DNA of 64,000 nucleotides from Clostridia bacterium (GTDB taxonomy: Bacteria; Bacillota; Clostridia; Lachnospirales; Lachnospiraceae): the NCBI GenBank assembly GCA_910575725.1, contig CAJTFE010000002.1, positions 62,001-126,000 of the forward strand, given 5' to 3'. The notes beneath the pieces were generated by a model. The model searched no databases. It saw only the letters and a program-made list of their open reading frames with translations, and had not been told where the DNA came from. Below are positions 51,723 to 60,020 of the stretch, one piece after another (the first letter of the stretch is position 1; every line of letters starts with the position of its first letter). The position numbers and the translations under genes were made by a program.

Positions 51723-53588
51723 TTAATACTTGCTGTTGTTATCTCCCGTATAGTAAGAGCTATAACTCTCCTTGCTGGAAGAAGATGCGGAAACAACCGG
51801 ATCGGAATCATAAGCCGTATCCATCCCCATGTCCATAGCCGGCGCCGGCTCCTCCTCATAGGTAACAGACGCAGCAGAAACATCGGAACGAAGCTTGAAA
51901 CGTCTTACCTGGCTCTTGAGCATCTCTGCCTGGCTGGACAGCTCCTCGCTGGCTGCCGCACTCTGCTCTGCCGTAGCGGAATTGGTCTGGACCACGCTGG
52001 AGATCTGGTCGATTCCCTGGGTTACCTCCTGGATAGCATTGGACTGCTCTGTCGTAGCCTGCGTAATCTTATCCACAACGTCTACTGCAACCTTGGTGCT
52101 CTCCACAGTCATCACAAGGGCGTTGGCTGTGCTGTCGGCAATCTTCGTACCATTCTCCACTGCATGAATGGATTCCTCAATGAGAGCTGTGGTATTCTTA
52201 GCAGCTTCCGCACTCTTGGAAGCCAGATTCCGCACTTCATCCGCCACAACAGCGAAGCCCTTGCCTGCGCTTCCTGCCCGGGCTGCCTCTACAGCCGCAT
52301 TCAGAGCAAGAATGTTAGTCTGGAATGCAATATCCTCAATGGTCTTAATAATCTTTCCAATCTCGTTGGAGCTCTGGCTGATCTGGGACATAGCCGCAAT
52401 CATATCCTGCATTCTCTGGTTGGAAATGGTCAGCTCCTCACCGGCCTTGCCCACCTGCTCGCTGGCAATCTGGGAATTCTGTGCCGTCTGTACCACCTTC
52501 TGAGAAATCTCATTGATGGATGCTGCAAGCTGCTGAATCGAGCTGGCCTGCTCCGTAGCTCCCTGGGAAAGAGCCTGGGCTCCGCTGGATACCTGATCGG
52601 ATCCGCTTGCAACCTGGTCGGAAGCCTCATTGATACGGCTCAGGGTCGTACTTAAATTGGAACTCATTTTCCGGATAGAAACCAAAAGGGGTGCAAAATC
52701 ACCTACGTAGTATTCTTCTGCCGCTGTGCGGACGTTGAAATTGCCCTTGGCCATCTCAGCCATCAGACGGTTCAAGTCTGTAATCATAGCGTCCAGAGCC
52801 TTAAAAGTCACCTTAAAGTTATCCACCAGAGTGCCGATCTCATCTCTGCCCGTATAAGCCAAATCATTCTTAATCAAGCCTCTGGACAGGTTCTTTGCGG
52901 CGCTCTCCACCTCTGCGATAGGTCTTACAATGGAAGCCGTCACCTTAATGCTGATAAAGAATGCAAGGATAACCGATGCAATCAAAAGAACAACAACAAG
53001 AATCATATCCTGGTTCGTAGACTTCACGCTCTCATCCAGCGTCTCGTCCTGGAGCACTGCCGTAGCGTCATCCAGAACCATAGCCTGGGCAACTAGTTTA
53101 TCCAGAGTCGGCGTACACTCTTCCACCAGTATCCGCTGGGATTCCGTCATTCCTGTGGTATTGGAATTGCCGGCTGCTGCCTCGGCTCTCAGGCTTTCCT
53201 CTACTCTTCCGCCAATGACAATCCACTCCTCCATCAGTGAGGAATATGTATTAACCTCATTTGCATCCAGAAGGTTCATTTCCTTCAAGGAGGCAATATC
53301 GCTGCGGATGGATGCAATCAGATCATCCACCTTCTTAGCATTGGCTTCTAAGGTTGCATTGTCTTTGGAAATAGCCATATCACGCAGATACCGGGCTGCT
53401 GTGTTGGTGCTCATCCGGCTGTTGCGCACATAGCTTCTGGCGGTCATAGCGCCGTTTGAGAAATTATGCAGGTTCTGGTTCGCACTGTTCAGCTTGGAAA
53501 TCGCCGTCACGGAAATAATAACCGTCAGCACCAGAACAATGGCATAGCTTACCAGCAATCTACTTCTGATTTTCAAGTTCTTTAACAT
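51723..53588 (-). CDS. methyl-accepting chemotaxis protein 1
   Basis: 621 residues. TM1 near residues 10-30 (LLVSYAIVLVLTVIISVTA), a four-helix-bundle type extracellular sensor to about residue 185, TM2 (MILVVVLLIASVILAFFI), a HAMP domain with IVRPIAEVESAAKNL, a second HAMP-like segment, then the signalling hairpin with tip [21 protein letters not shown]. It passes ligand signals to CheA and CheW. The C-terminal tail is Ser/Asp-rich and lacks a clear CheR-binding pentapeptide. Signalling region nearly identical to the receptor at 53734, so the two are probable duplicates. Own promoter at 53640-53668. Confidence 0.96.
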   Translation of the reverse strand: MLKNLKIRSRLLVSYAIVLVLTVIISVTAISKLNSANQNLHNFSNGAMTARSYVRNSRMSTNTAARYLRDMAISKDNATLEANAKKVDDLIASIRSDIASLKEMNLLDANEVNTYSSLMEEWIVIGGRVEESLRAEAAAGNSNTTGMTESQRILVEECTPTLDKLVAQAMVLDDATAVLQDETLDESVKSTNQDMILVVVLLIASVILAFFISIKVTASIVRPIAEVESAAKNLSRGLIKNDLAYTGRDEIGTLVDNFKVTFKALDAMITDLNRLMAEMAKGNFNVRTAAEEYYVGDFAPLLVSIRKMSSNLSTTLSRINEASDQVASGSDQVSSGAQALSQGATEQASSIQQLAASINEISQKVVQTAQNSQIASEQVGKAGEELTISNQRMQDMIAAMSQISQSSNEIGKIIKTIEDIAFQTNILALNAAVEAARAGSAGKGFAVVADEVRNLASKSAEAAKNTTALIEESIHAVENGTKIADSTANALVMTVESTKVAVDVVDKITQATTEQSNAIQEVTQGIDQISSVVQTNSATAEQSAAASEELSSQAEMLKSQVRRFKLRSDVSAASVTYEEEPAPAMDMGMDTAYDSDPVVSASSSSKESYSSYYTGDNNSKY

Positions 53589-53639
53589 GTCTTTCCCCTT
53601 CTTTTCCTCTTTATTGTGCAGTATTCAACACTCTATTTT

Positions 53640-53668
53640 ATCATACTGCGAATTTGCTTCTTTGTCCA
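53640..53668 (-). promoter_or_regulatory. predicted sigma-A-like promoter of chemoreceptor 1
   Basis: On the minus strand: -35 TGGACA (53668-53663), 17-bp spacer, -10 TATGAT (53645-53640), about 50 bp before the start. Confidence 0.6.
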
Positions 53669-53733
53669 CAGAAAACAAATATTTTTTTCTAAAACTGTAT
53701 CATCCCTTCACTGTTCGCAGAGCGAACCGCAGC

Positions 53734-55404
53734 TTAATCCCTTCTCAAGGTAAAGCGGCCTGTAAGCTCCTTGAGCATCTGAGACTGGCTGGACAGCTCC
53801 TCGCTGGCCGCCGCGCTCTCCTGAGCCGTTGCGGAATTGGTCTGGACCACGCTGGAAATCTGATCCATGCCCTGCGTAATCTCCTGGATGGAATTCGCCT
53901 GGTTCTCTGCGGCACGGGTGATCTTTTCCACCAGCTCTACCGCATTCCTGGTACTCTCTACCGTAGACAAGAGCGCCTCCGCCGTACTGCCTGCAATCCT
54001 TGTTCCGTTGTCCACCGCCTGCATGGAGCCTTCGATCAAGTGGGTTGTATTCTGTGCCGCCTCCGCACTCTTGGAGGCCAGATTGCGCACTTCGTCCGCC
54101 ACTACTGCAAAGCCCTTGCCGGCGCTTCCCGCTCTCGCCGCCTCTACCGCCGCATTCAGCGCCAGGATATTGGTCTGGAATGCAATATCCTCGATGGTCT
54201 TGATAATCTTGCCGATCTCGCCGGAACGATCGCTGATCTCGGACATAGCCGCAATCATCTCCTCCATCTTCTGGTTGGAAATCTGAAGATCCGCTCCCGC
54301 ATTCTCCACCTGCTCGCTTGCCTTCTTGGCATTCTCGGAGGTCTGCTTTACCTGGCTGGATATATCATTGATAGAAGCTGCAAGCTGCTCCACTGCGCTT
54401 GCCTGCTCCGTAGCTCCCTGGGAAAGCCCCTGGGCGCCGCTGGATACCTGATCGGAGCCGCTGGCCACTTGATCGCTGGCATCGTTGATCCGAAGGAGTG
54501 TTGTGCTCAGATACTTATTCATCTCACGGATAGACAACAGAATTGCCTGGAAATCACCCACATAATAATTCTCCGCCTTGGTACGGATATCCAGATTTCC
54601 CTTTGCCATCTCGTTCATCAGATAGGAGATATCCTGAATCACTGCAGAAAGCACCTCGCTTGTCTTGCGGAAGCTGTCCGCCAGAACGCCAAGCTCATCC
54701 TTGGATTCATATGTAACATGATTTTCAATATTTCCGGTAGAAATAGCCTGGGCTGTCTTCTCCAATTCATAGATAGGCCGGGTCAGTCCCTTAATCAGGA
54801 TCGCCATAATTCCCACTGCAATGAGAACGGCCAGAACCAGCAGGGCCAAAAGAAAGAGAGCCGCATTGTTGGTCGTATTATTGACAGACTTGTTCATATC
54901 CTCTGCCGCTTCATTGGCCTCATTATAGATAGCCTCTGCCGCAGCGGAACTCCTGGTAAAAATTTCAGAAAAATCTCCTGTGAGCAGTGCCCGGGCTTCC
55001 TCCCAGTTTCCCTGCTCCATGAGCCCTATGATCTCCCCGATGAGGGCCTGGGCTTCACCGCTGTCGTCCAGAAGATCCTTTACAGCCCCGCCGGAGGAAC
55101 CGGAAATCTCCTGAAGCTTGTTCAAGCCTGCAACGACTTCCGTAGCGCTTGCGTTGATCCGATCCGCATATTTTGCCAGATCCTCTTCTACCAGAGCTGC
55201 ATTCAGGCTTCCCCAGACATTGTACATCTTCTCGGCTACACTCATGCCTTCCGTAGCCGCCACAAAGGGTCCCTCAAACATCTGGTGTGATTTACTTCCG
55301 ATGGAGCGTAAAGCCGTTATGGAGAGTACCACCAGTATGATGCTGATCAACAAAATCGTTCCAAAGGAAACAATCAGCTTTTGTGAAATCTTTAAATTCT
55401 TCAT
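53734..55404 (-). CDS. methyl-accepting chemotaxis protein 2
   Basis: 556 residues. TM1 ([19 protein letters not shown]), a four-helix-bundle sensor, TM2 ([20 protein letters not shown]), HAMP ([15 protein letters not shown]), then the MCP signalling hairpin with the same tip as receptor 1. The sensor domain is quite different from receptor 1, so the ligand should differ. The start lies three bases after the stop of the upstream nucleotidyltransferase-like gene, so the two are likely co-transcribed. Confidence 0.96.
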   Translation of the reverse strand: MKNLKISQKLIVSFGTILLISIILVVLSITALRSIGSKSHQMFEGPFVAATEGMSVAEKMYNVWGSLNAALVEEDLAKYADRINASATEVVAGLNKLQEISGSSGGAVKDLLDDSGEAQALIGEIIGLMEQGNWEEARALLTGDFSEIFTRSSAAAEAIYNEANEAAEDMNKSVNNTTNNAALFLLALLVLAVLIAVGIMAILIKGLTRPIYELEKTAQAISTGNIENHVTYESKDELGVLADSFRKTSEVLSAVIQDISYLMNEMAKGNLDIRTKAENYYVGDFQAILLSIREMNKYLSTTLLRINDASDQVASGSDQVSSGAQGLSQGATEQASAVEQLAASINDISSQVKQTSENAKKASEQVENAGADLQISNQKMEEMIAAMSEISDRSGEIGKIIKTIEDIAFQTNILALNAAVEAARAGSAGKGFAVVADEVRNLASKSAEAAQNTTHLIEGSMQAVDNGTRIAGSTAEALLSTVESTRNAVELVEKITRAAENQANSIQEITQGMDQISSVVQTNSATAQESAAASEELSSQSQMLKELTGRFTLRRD

Positions 55405-55407
55405 GTC

Positions 55408-56631
55408 TTACTCCATTCTTATATTATTTTCATGTTCTTCCTGTGAATCCGGCGGCGCTTCCTCAGCGTCTTTTTTCCGCGTCAGCTTTGCCTTGAGCTG
55501 GTCTCGTTTTTCTGCAAAAAACTGCTTCACCTTGGAAAACCAGATTCTCCATAAACGAAGGAGACAGCAAAGCCCATACAGCCACGGAAATTTTTTCAGA
55601 ACCGGAAACATGCCTGCCATATAGTCCCTGGGCGGAAATAAGGCTTCCTTTTCCCGTTTCATCCACTCCCTCCGCCGGTCTCTTTTATAAAAATCTGCTA
55701 CATCCTGCAGCAGCGGAAGAATTTTTCCGCTTAACTGTCTCCCCTGTTCCCCTTTTGAGAGAATGTAAGCCTCCATAGCATTGTAGATATCCATCTCGCT
55801 GCTGATTCCGTTCTGAAACCAGATATCTCCCAGCTTCAAAAGACGCTCCGAGAATTCCAGAATCTTATGCCGCTTAAGCACCTTATCCACATAGGGCCAG
55901 TTCAGTTCTTCCTTGTGGGCCTTCTCATACAGCCAGAAGTCCAGGACTGTCCGGACCGTGGCTCTGCCAAGAGCGTAATCATTGGCCGCCCTGCCTGCCA
56001 TGTACAGGTAAGCCTCCTCTTTGTCAAAACACCTGAGATACCGATACCCCTTTTTCTTGGAATACATGCGCACCGGCGAATCAAAGTAACGCTCCAGTTT
56101 CAGATTCACAAACTTTATTTTATCATAGAACTTCACATAGATGCCTGGTATTTTATAGTATAAAATGCCCTCATCCTCACGGTTCTCCTGGGGCTCATAG
56201 TCCATGCTCCGCATAATAGTATCAATGCGTACCAGATCCCCCTTGGGAACCAGAATGCTGATGCAATCCATCTTACGCATTTCTTTCTGAGGATACAGCT
56301 CCCGCAGGTCCTTTCCCTCCAGAATCAGAAAATGTATCTGTTTGCGCTCCAGCTGCCAGATCAGCACTTCCTCCGCACTCTGATAACCGGAAACATTCTT
56401 TAACTCCCTCTGATAGCTCTCATAAAACAGGCCTTTGATCTCTTTATCTATCTCTGAGCTTAATCCCAGGATACCCAGCCAGCACAGATTTGCGACCTGA
56501 TTGATGTCTGCCAGCCGGTAGATGGTTCTCCAGGGCATCAAACTGCCCGACATGGCAGGAACCTTCTTCTGATTCATGACTGCCGATACCAGCAAAAGCA
56601 GATACCGGCGATCCTGCTGTAATACGTTCAT
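55408..56631 (-). CDS. nucleotidyltransferase-fold protein (NTP_transf_5-like)
   Basis: 407 residues from the ATG at 56631. The N-terminal part contains HFLILEGKDLRELYPQKEMR, followed by KMDCISILVPK, where the K-G-x-D-LR...YP...R..D.D-like arrangement matches uncharacterised nucleotidyltransferases (PF14907 type). The usual second Asp of the DxD pair appears replaced (MDCISI), so catalysis is doubtful. The C-terminal 60 residues are basic and probably disordered or membrane-associated. Relatives often sit beside polysaccharide or glycosylation genes; here it is coupled to a chemoreceptor gene. Function uncertain. Confidence 0.65.
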   Translation of the reverse strand: MNVLQQDRRYLLLLVSAVMNQKKVPAMSGSLMPWRTIYRLADINQVANLCWLGILGLSSEIDKEIKGLFYESYQRELKNVSGYQSAEEVLIWQLERKQIHFLILEGKDLRELYPQKEMRKMDCISILVPKGDLVRIDTIMRSMDYEPQENREDEGILYYKIPGIYVKFYDKIKFVNLKLERYFDSPVRMYSKKKGYRYLRCFDKEEAYLYMAGRAANDYALGRATVRTVLDFWLYEKAHKEELNWPYVDKVLKRHKILEFSERLLKLGDIWFQNGISSEMDIYNAMEAYILSKGEQGRQLSGKILPLLQDVADFYKRDRRREWMKREKEALFPPRDYMAGMFPVLKKFPWLYGLCCLLRLWRIWFSKVKQFFAEKRDQLKAKLTRKKDAEEAPPDSQEEHENNIRME

Positions 56632-56727
56632 CAAAGGAATCTCTCTCTTCCTATTAAAGAATTCCGCCTGCAAAGCCTTCTGCCTATGCAAAGCGGTTCC
56701 CTGTGTCTTTCATTCTGCTTCTTCAGA

Positions 56728-56758
56728 CACAAGAAGAAGGGCCGCCTTTCCCGGCCCT
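56728..56758 (-). terminator. terminator of the FliD-like gene
   Basis: On the minus strand AGGGCCG pairs with CGGCCCT, followed by TCTTCTTG. Seven bp after the stop codon. Confidence 0.75.
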
Positions 56759-56764
56759 TTTCTT

Positions 56765-58066
56765 TTATACGAAATAATCCATCATCAGCCCAAGGGCCAT
56801 ATAATTACTCAGATTATAAGCGCCTGCTTTGGAAAACGTATTCAAAAAATGATAGCCGTCCGTATTCTGGCTGCTCTCCGCCTGCCTCACACTCTCTTGC
56901 ACCAATCCGGCGGAATTGGCCCGAAGTCCGGCGCTTCCCCTGTCAAAGGCTGCCTGGGCAATGCCGTTCCTGCCGGAAATCACATCCCGCACCAGAGCCT
57001 CATCCTCCTCCAGATTCTTCGCAAGCTTCTCCTTGTCAAAGGAAAGTGTTCCATCCTTGTTGGCGGTAATTCCGGCCATCTCAAGAGACTGCTCGGAACC
57101 TAAGCTTCTCACCATATTCCGAAGCTGCCGGCTGACCTCCGCTCCCTGGCCTGCGTTGCTCCGAAGAAAATCCACGGTTTTATTGTAGTGATTGACCAAA
57201 TCCTCCACACCGGAAATCAGGCTCTCATTGTCCTCCTGAGGCTCAATATCCGCCGTTCCTTCCTTCTTGAGGGTGGCCTGAATCCTTCCCATATCCAAAG
57301 AAATCTCATTGGTAGAGGAAATGTAATTGCGGCTTGCACCGTTCTCTGTCACAGAGTACTTCGCATTCTGGGCTTCCTGAGCCGTCTCGCTCAAGCCCTT
57401 TGCAATCCCGGTGTCCCCGTTTACCTGGAAGGTATTGCCTTCCCCGGTCTTTCTCCCTGTAATCTGAAGCGATGCCTCTCCATCCTTCACAACAACACTC
57501 GCCTGCACACCGCTCTTCGCCCGGTTAATCTGGCTGGCCGCTTCTTCCAGCATCTCCTGGTTGGTTCTTAGACCGCCGTCCTTCTTACGGGCATCCACCT
57601 GCACGAATACATTGGACACTCCGCCGGAAGCGCTCTTGGACCGAATGCTGAAATTCATGCCCGAGGACGCTTTCGCTTTTGCGTTCACCCCTGCGCTCTG
57701 ATTCATCTGGGCCTTTGCCACCTGGCTCACATTGACGGAAAGCTTCTGCCCGAAGCCGCTGCCAAAACGCTCCTTCGCCGTCAATACACTGTTATTAGAG
57801 CTTCCAAGTTTTTTCGTGTTCGCTGCGCCGGAGGAATTCGATCCCCGCAGCGAATTCGCCGACTGCATCAGATCCGTCATCTTAGAATTATAATTCTTAA
57901 GAAAATTCAGACTGGAATCCTTATAGGTCCGGTTTACACGATTCACTGGAGTGACAGCCTGGCGGTTTGAATGATAGTTATTGAGCGCCTGCTGAAGCCG
58001 AAGCTGATTGATGGAGGATGTATAGTTCATATAGCTCATGGATGAACCTATCCTGCCAACTGCCAT
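56765..58066 (-). CDS. FliD-like (flagellar cap-related) paralogue
   Basis: 433 residues from the ATG at 58066, eight bases after GGGGG. The C-terminal third resembles FliD_C: VEDLVNHYNKTVDFLRSN, LRNMVRSLGSEQSLEMAGI, and DGTLSFDKEKLAKNLEEDE, the classic order of the cap protein C-terminus. The middle carries a flagellin-hook IN-like stretch (INRAKSGVQASVVVKDGEA, LQITGRKTGEGN). It lacks the FliD N-terminal FliD_N sequence and is about half the size of the true fliD at 60021. It might be a divergent cap, hook-associated or other surface appendage protein. Confidence 0.7.
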   Translation of the reverse strand: MAVGRIGSSMSYMNYTSSINQLRLQQALNNYHSNRQAVTPVNRVNRTYKDSSLNFLKNYNSKMTDLMQSANSLRGSNSSGAANTKKLGSSNNSVLTAKERFGSGFGQKLSVNVSQVAKAQMNQSAGVNAKAKASSGMNFSIRSKSASGGVSNVFVQVDARKKDGGLRTNQEMLEEAASQINRAKSGVQASVVVKDGEASLQITGRKTGEGNTFQVNGDTGIAKGLSETAQEAQNAKYSVTENGASRNYISSTNEISLDMGRIQATLKKEGTADIEPQEDNESLISGVEDLVNHYNKTVDFLRSNAGQGAEVSRQLRNMVRSLGSEQSLEMAGITANKDGTLSFDKEKLAKNLEEDEALVRDVISGRNGIAQAAFDRGSAGLRANSAGLVQESVRQAESSQNTDGYHFLNTFSKAGAYNLSNYMALGLMMDYFV

Positions 58067-58265
58067 ATCCATTGCCCCCTTTCAAATCTATCTTTTCGAA
58101 ATAACAGGAACTGTTACCTTTAAAAACACTGCTGACTTCTTTTAAAGATACCAATTGCCAGTGCACAACTGTCCGTCCTGCCTTTGGACAGAGTAGTACG
58201 CTGGTTATTCTTATATAATATATCGGTTCTTTAGAAAGATAAATAACAAAAAATTTAAAAAATCT

Positions 58266-59018
58266 TTAAAATTTTTCAGATTTTCCTTCCCGGAGCTGCC
58301 GAATCCGCCGTTCCTCAAAAATGTCCAGGGCTTTCGAGCTGTAACCCGCATTCTTTTCATCCGAAACAAGCATCCCCTCCACCAGGGTGAGCACCCGCTT
58401 CCGCATAATATTCACCAGATCCACCGAATGACTGCTGACAATCACCGTAATCCCCTGATGGTTCACATCATTAATCAGATTCATCATATCCCAGGCCGCA
58501 TCCGGATCCAGATTCGCCGTAGGTTCATCCGCCAGAAGTATCTTCGGCCCTGTGGCCAGCGCACGGGCCAGAAGCACCCGGGCCTCCTCCCCCACAGACA
58601 GTTCCTGGGGAAATGCCTTGACCTTGTGAGCCATGCCCACCCGTCCGAGGGCCTCCCCAATCCGTCTCTTACTCTCCCTCCGGGAAAATCCACAGGACCG
58701 CATCACCAGAAAAAGATTCTCATACACATTCCGATCCCGCAGGCACTTCATGTCCGCCTGCATAATCCCGAATTTTCTACGAAAAAAAGCCAATTCCCGT
58801 CCCTTCAAAGAGCCGATATCCTGCTCATCCACAAAAATCCGCCCTCCGCTCACCTCTTCCTGCCTGCTGAGAAGCTTCAGAATACTGGATTTCCCCACCC
58901 CGCTCTTCCCGATAAGAAACAGAAACTCCCCCTTCTCAACCCGAAAAGAGATATCCTCCAGCACCAAATCATCCGGCTCAAAAATCTTCGTCACACAATC
59001 AAACACAATCTGGGCCAT
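58266..59018 (-). CDS. orphan FtsE-like ABC ATPase
   Basis: 250 residues. Walker A GKSGVGKSSILKLLS, Q-loop FGIMQAD, Walker B ILLADEPTANLDPD and H-loop VIVSSHS are intact. The ABC signature reads LSVGEEARVLLARAL, where FtsE and most ABC proteins have LSGGE; the Gly-to-Val change affects the residue pair contacting ATP across the dimer. Overall closest in style to FtsE (YVYENLFLVM-like segment, DLVNIMRKRVLTL). No ftsX or other permease gene lies next to it, only flagellar genes. A partner elsewhere, or a regulatory role, is possible. Confidence 0.85.
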   Translation of the reverse strand: MAQIVFDCVTKIFEPDDLVLEDISFRVEKGEFLFLIGKSGVGKSSILKLLSRQEEVSGGRIFVDEQDIGSLKGRELAFFRRKFGIMQADMKCLRDRNVYENLFLVMRSCGFSRRESKRRIGEALGRVGMAHKVKAFPQELSVGEEARVLLARALATGPKILLADEPTANLDPDAAWDMMNLINDVNHQGITVIVSSHSVDLVNIMRKRVLTLVEGMLVSDEKNAGYSSKALDIFEERRIRQLREGKSEKF

Positions 59019-59100
59019 GTCATTCCCTCACTCTTCCCTATGCTCAAGAACCTCCCTCAAGGGCTGCCCGAACTATTATCTAGATTTTACAATAAACCCA

Positions 59101-59138
59101 TAAAAAAAGAAAGGGCAAATTTGCATCCGCCCTTTCTT
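59101..59138 (-). terminator. terminator of the fliD-fliS-flgN operon
   Basis: On the minus strand AAGAAAGGGC pairs with GCCCTTTCTT, followed by TTTTTATG. It lies 15 bp after the flgN-like stop. Confidence 0.85.
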
Positions 59139-59152
59139 CTTAGGAACCTCAT

Positions 59153-59557
59153 TTACTTCTGATAGAAAGAATCCTTTCCGGCCAGTTTCACACTGATTAC
59201 CCGATCCACTTCCAGAATCTTCTCCAGATTCCTTCTTATGTTACATCCTATCTCCCCAATCCTTTTCTCCTCAAAAGAAGCCTCCGGGGAAGCCTCCCGT
59301 TCCCCTTTCAGCAGTCCCAGGATCTCCGACCGCTCCTGCAGTCCCACGCACTCCAGAAGTATATAGATATTTTCTTCACTCTCCGAAAGATGCTCGATCT
59401 CCTCCTGGCGCATCCCTAGAAGCATCTGGGCCGCCACCCGGTCGTCCCTTGACAGGGTGTCCGCAATCTCCTTTGTCAAACGAAACACTTCATTTACCGC
59501 CTCATAACGCCGGTGCATCTGCTTTAGAAGCTCCGTCCACAATTCCTGTTCTGCCAT
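59153..59557 (-). CDS. FlgN/FliT-like flagellar export chaperone
   Basis: 134 residues, wholly helical and charged, with RRYEAVNEVFRLTKEIADTL, RVAAQMLLGMRQEEIEHL and a C-terminal segment ending LEVDRVISVKLAGKDSFYQ. Length, helix pattern and place directly after fliS fit a chaperone of the FlgN or FliT group, which hold hook-associated proteins or FliD for export. Sequence similarity in these groups is low, so assignment to one or the other is not made. Last gene of the operon; 12-bp gap after fliS. Confidence 0.65.
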   Translation of the reverse strand: MAEQELWTELLKQMHRRYEAVNEVFRLTKEIADTLSRDDRVAAQMLLGMRQEEIEHLSESEENIYILLECVGLQERSEILGLLKGEREASPEASFEEKRIGEIGCNIRRNLEKILEVDRVISVKLAGKDSFYQK

Positions 59558-59569
59558 TTCCTTGTCCTC

Positions 59570-59944
59570 TCAATGATCGAGCATCCGGCTGGCTTCCCGG
59601 AATGCCCCGCGAAGCTCCTCCACCAGTTCCTTAAGCTCTGCGATTACTTTGGGGTTCCTGCCAGCACTGATGCGCGACAGCTCATAAATAAAGAAGTCAT
59701 ACATTACGCTCAGCTCTCTGCTGATGGCATAGCTCCTGTTCAGGGTTGTCTTCAGATACTGTACAATCTCCCTGGAACGGGTTACGGACTGTTCAAACAG
59801 TACCTCATCCTTTACCTCCAGTGCCAATTCCGCTCTGGTGAGTCTCTTTACCAGTTCATCGAACAGGAGAAGAAGCATCTCACTGGCCGTCATGGTGTTG
59901 ACGGATTGGGTTTTATACTGCTGATAACCGTTTGCATTCATCAC
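59570..59944 (-). CDS. fliS: flagellar export chaperone FliS
   Basis: 124 residues. The N-terminus with GYQQYKTQSVNTMTASEMLL, then LLFDELVKRLTRAELAL, and LNRSYAISRELSVMYDFFIYE match the FliS four-helix bundle that binds the flagellin C-terminus and prevents early polymerisation. Lies after fliD, as in most Firmicutes; a 10-bp stem lies in the intergenic gap. flagellin genes are outside the window. Confidence 0.95.
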   Translation of the reverse strand: MMNANGYQQYKTQSVNTMTASEMLLLLFDELVKRLTRAELALEVKDEVLFEQSVTRSREIVQYLKTTLNRSYAISRELSVMYDFFIYELSRISAGRNPKVIAELKELVEELRGAFREASRMLDH

Positions 59945-59968
59945 TGTCTCACTTCTTACCCTTTCTTT

Positions 59969-59991
59969 GCTCCGCTCTCAAAGAGCGGAGC
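59969..59991 (-). other. intercistronic hairpin between fliD and fliS
   Basis: GCTCCGCTCT pairs perfectly with AGAGCGGAGC across a 3-base loop, without a T-run on the fliS side. It could protect or process the fliD mRNA end, or attenuate, rather than terminate fully. Confidence 0.5.
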
Positions 59992-60020
59992 GTCTTACAG
60001 TATGCCCGCCGGCCGGTACG

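Noticed and set aside
58220-58246. Sigma-28-like promoter before the FliD-like gene
   Set aside because: The -10 is ACCGATAT and the -35 at the required spacing is poor (TTAT); not strong enough to list.
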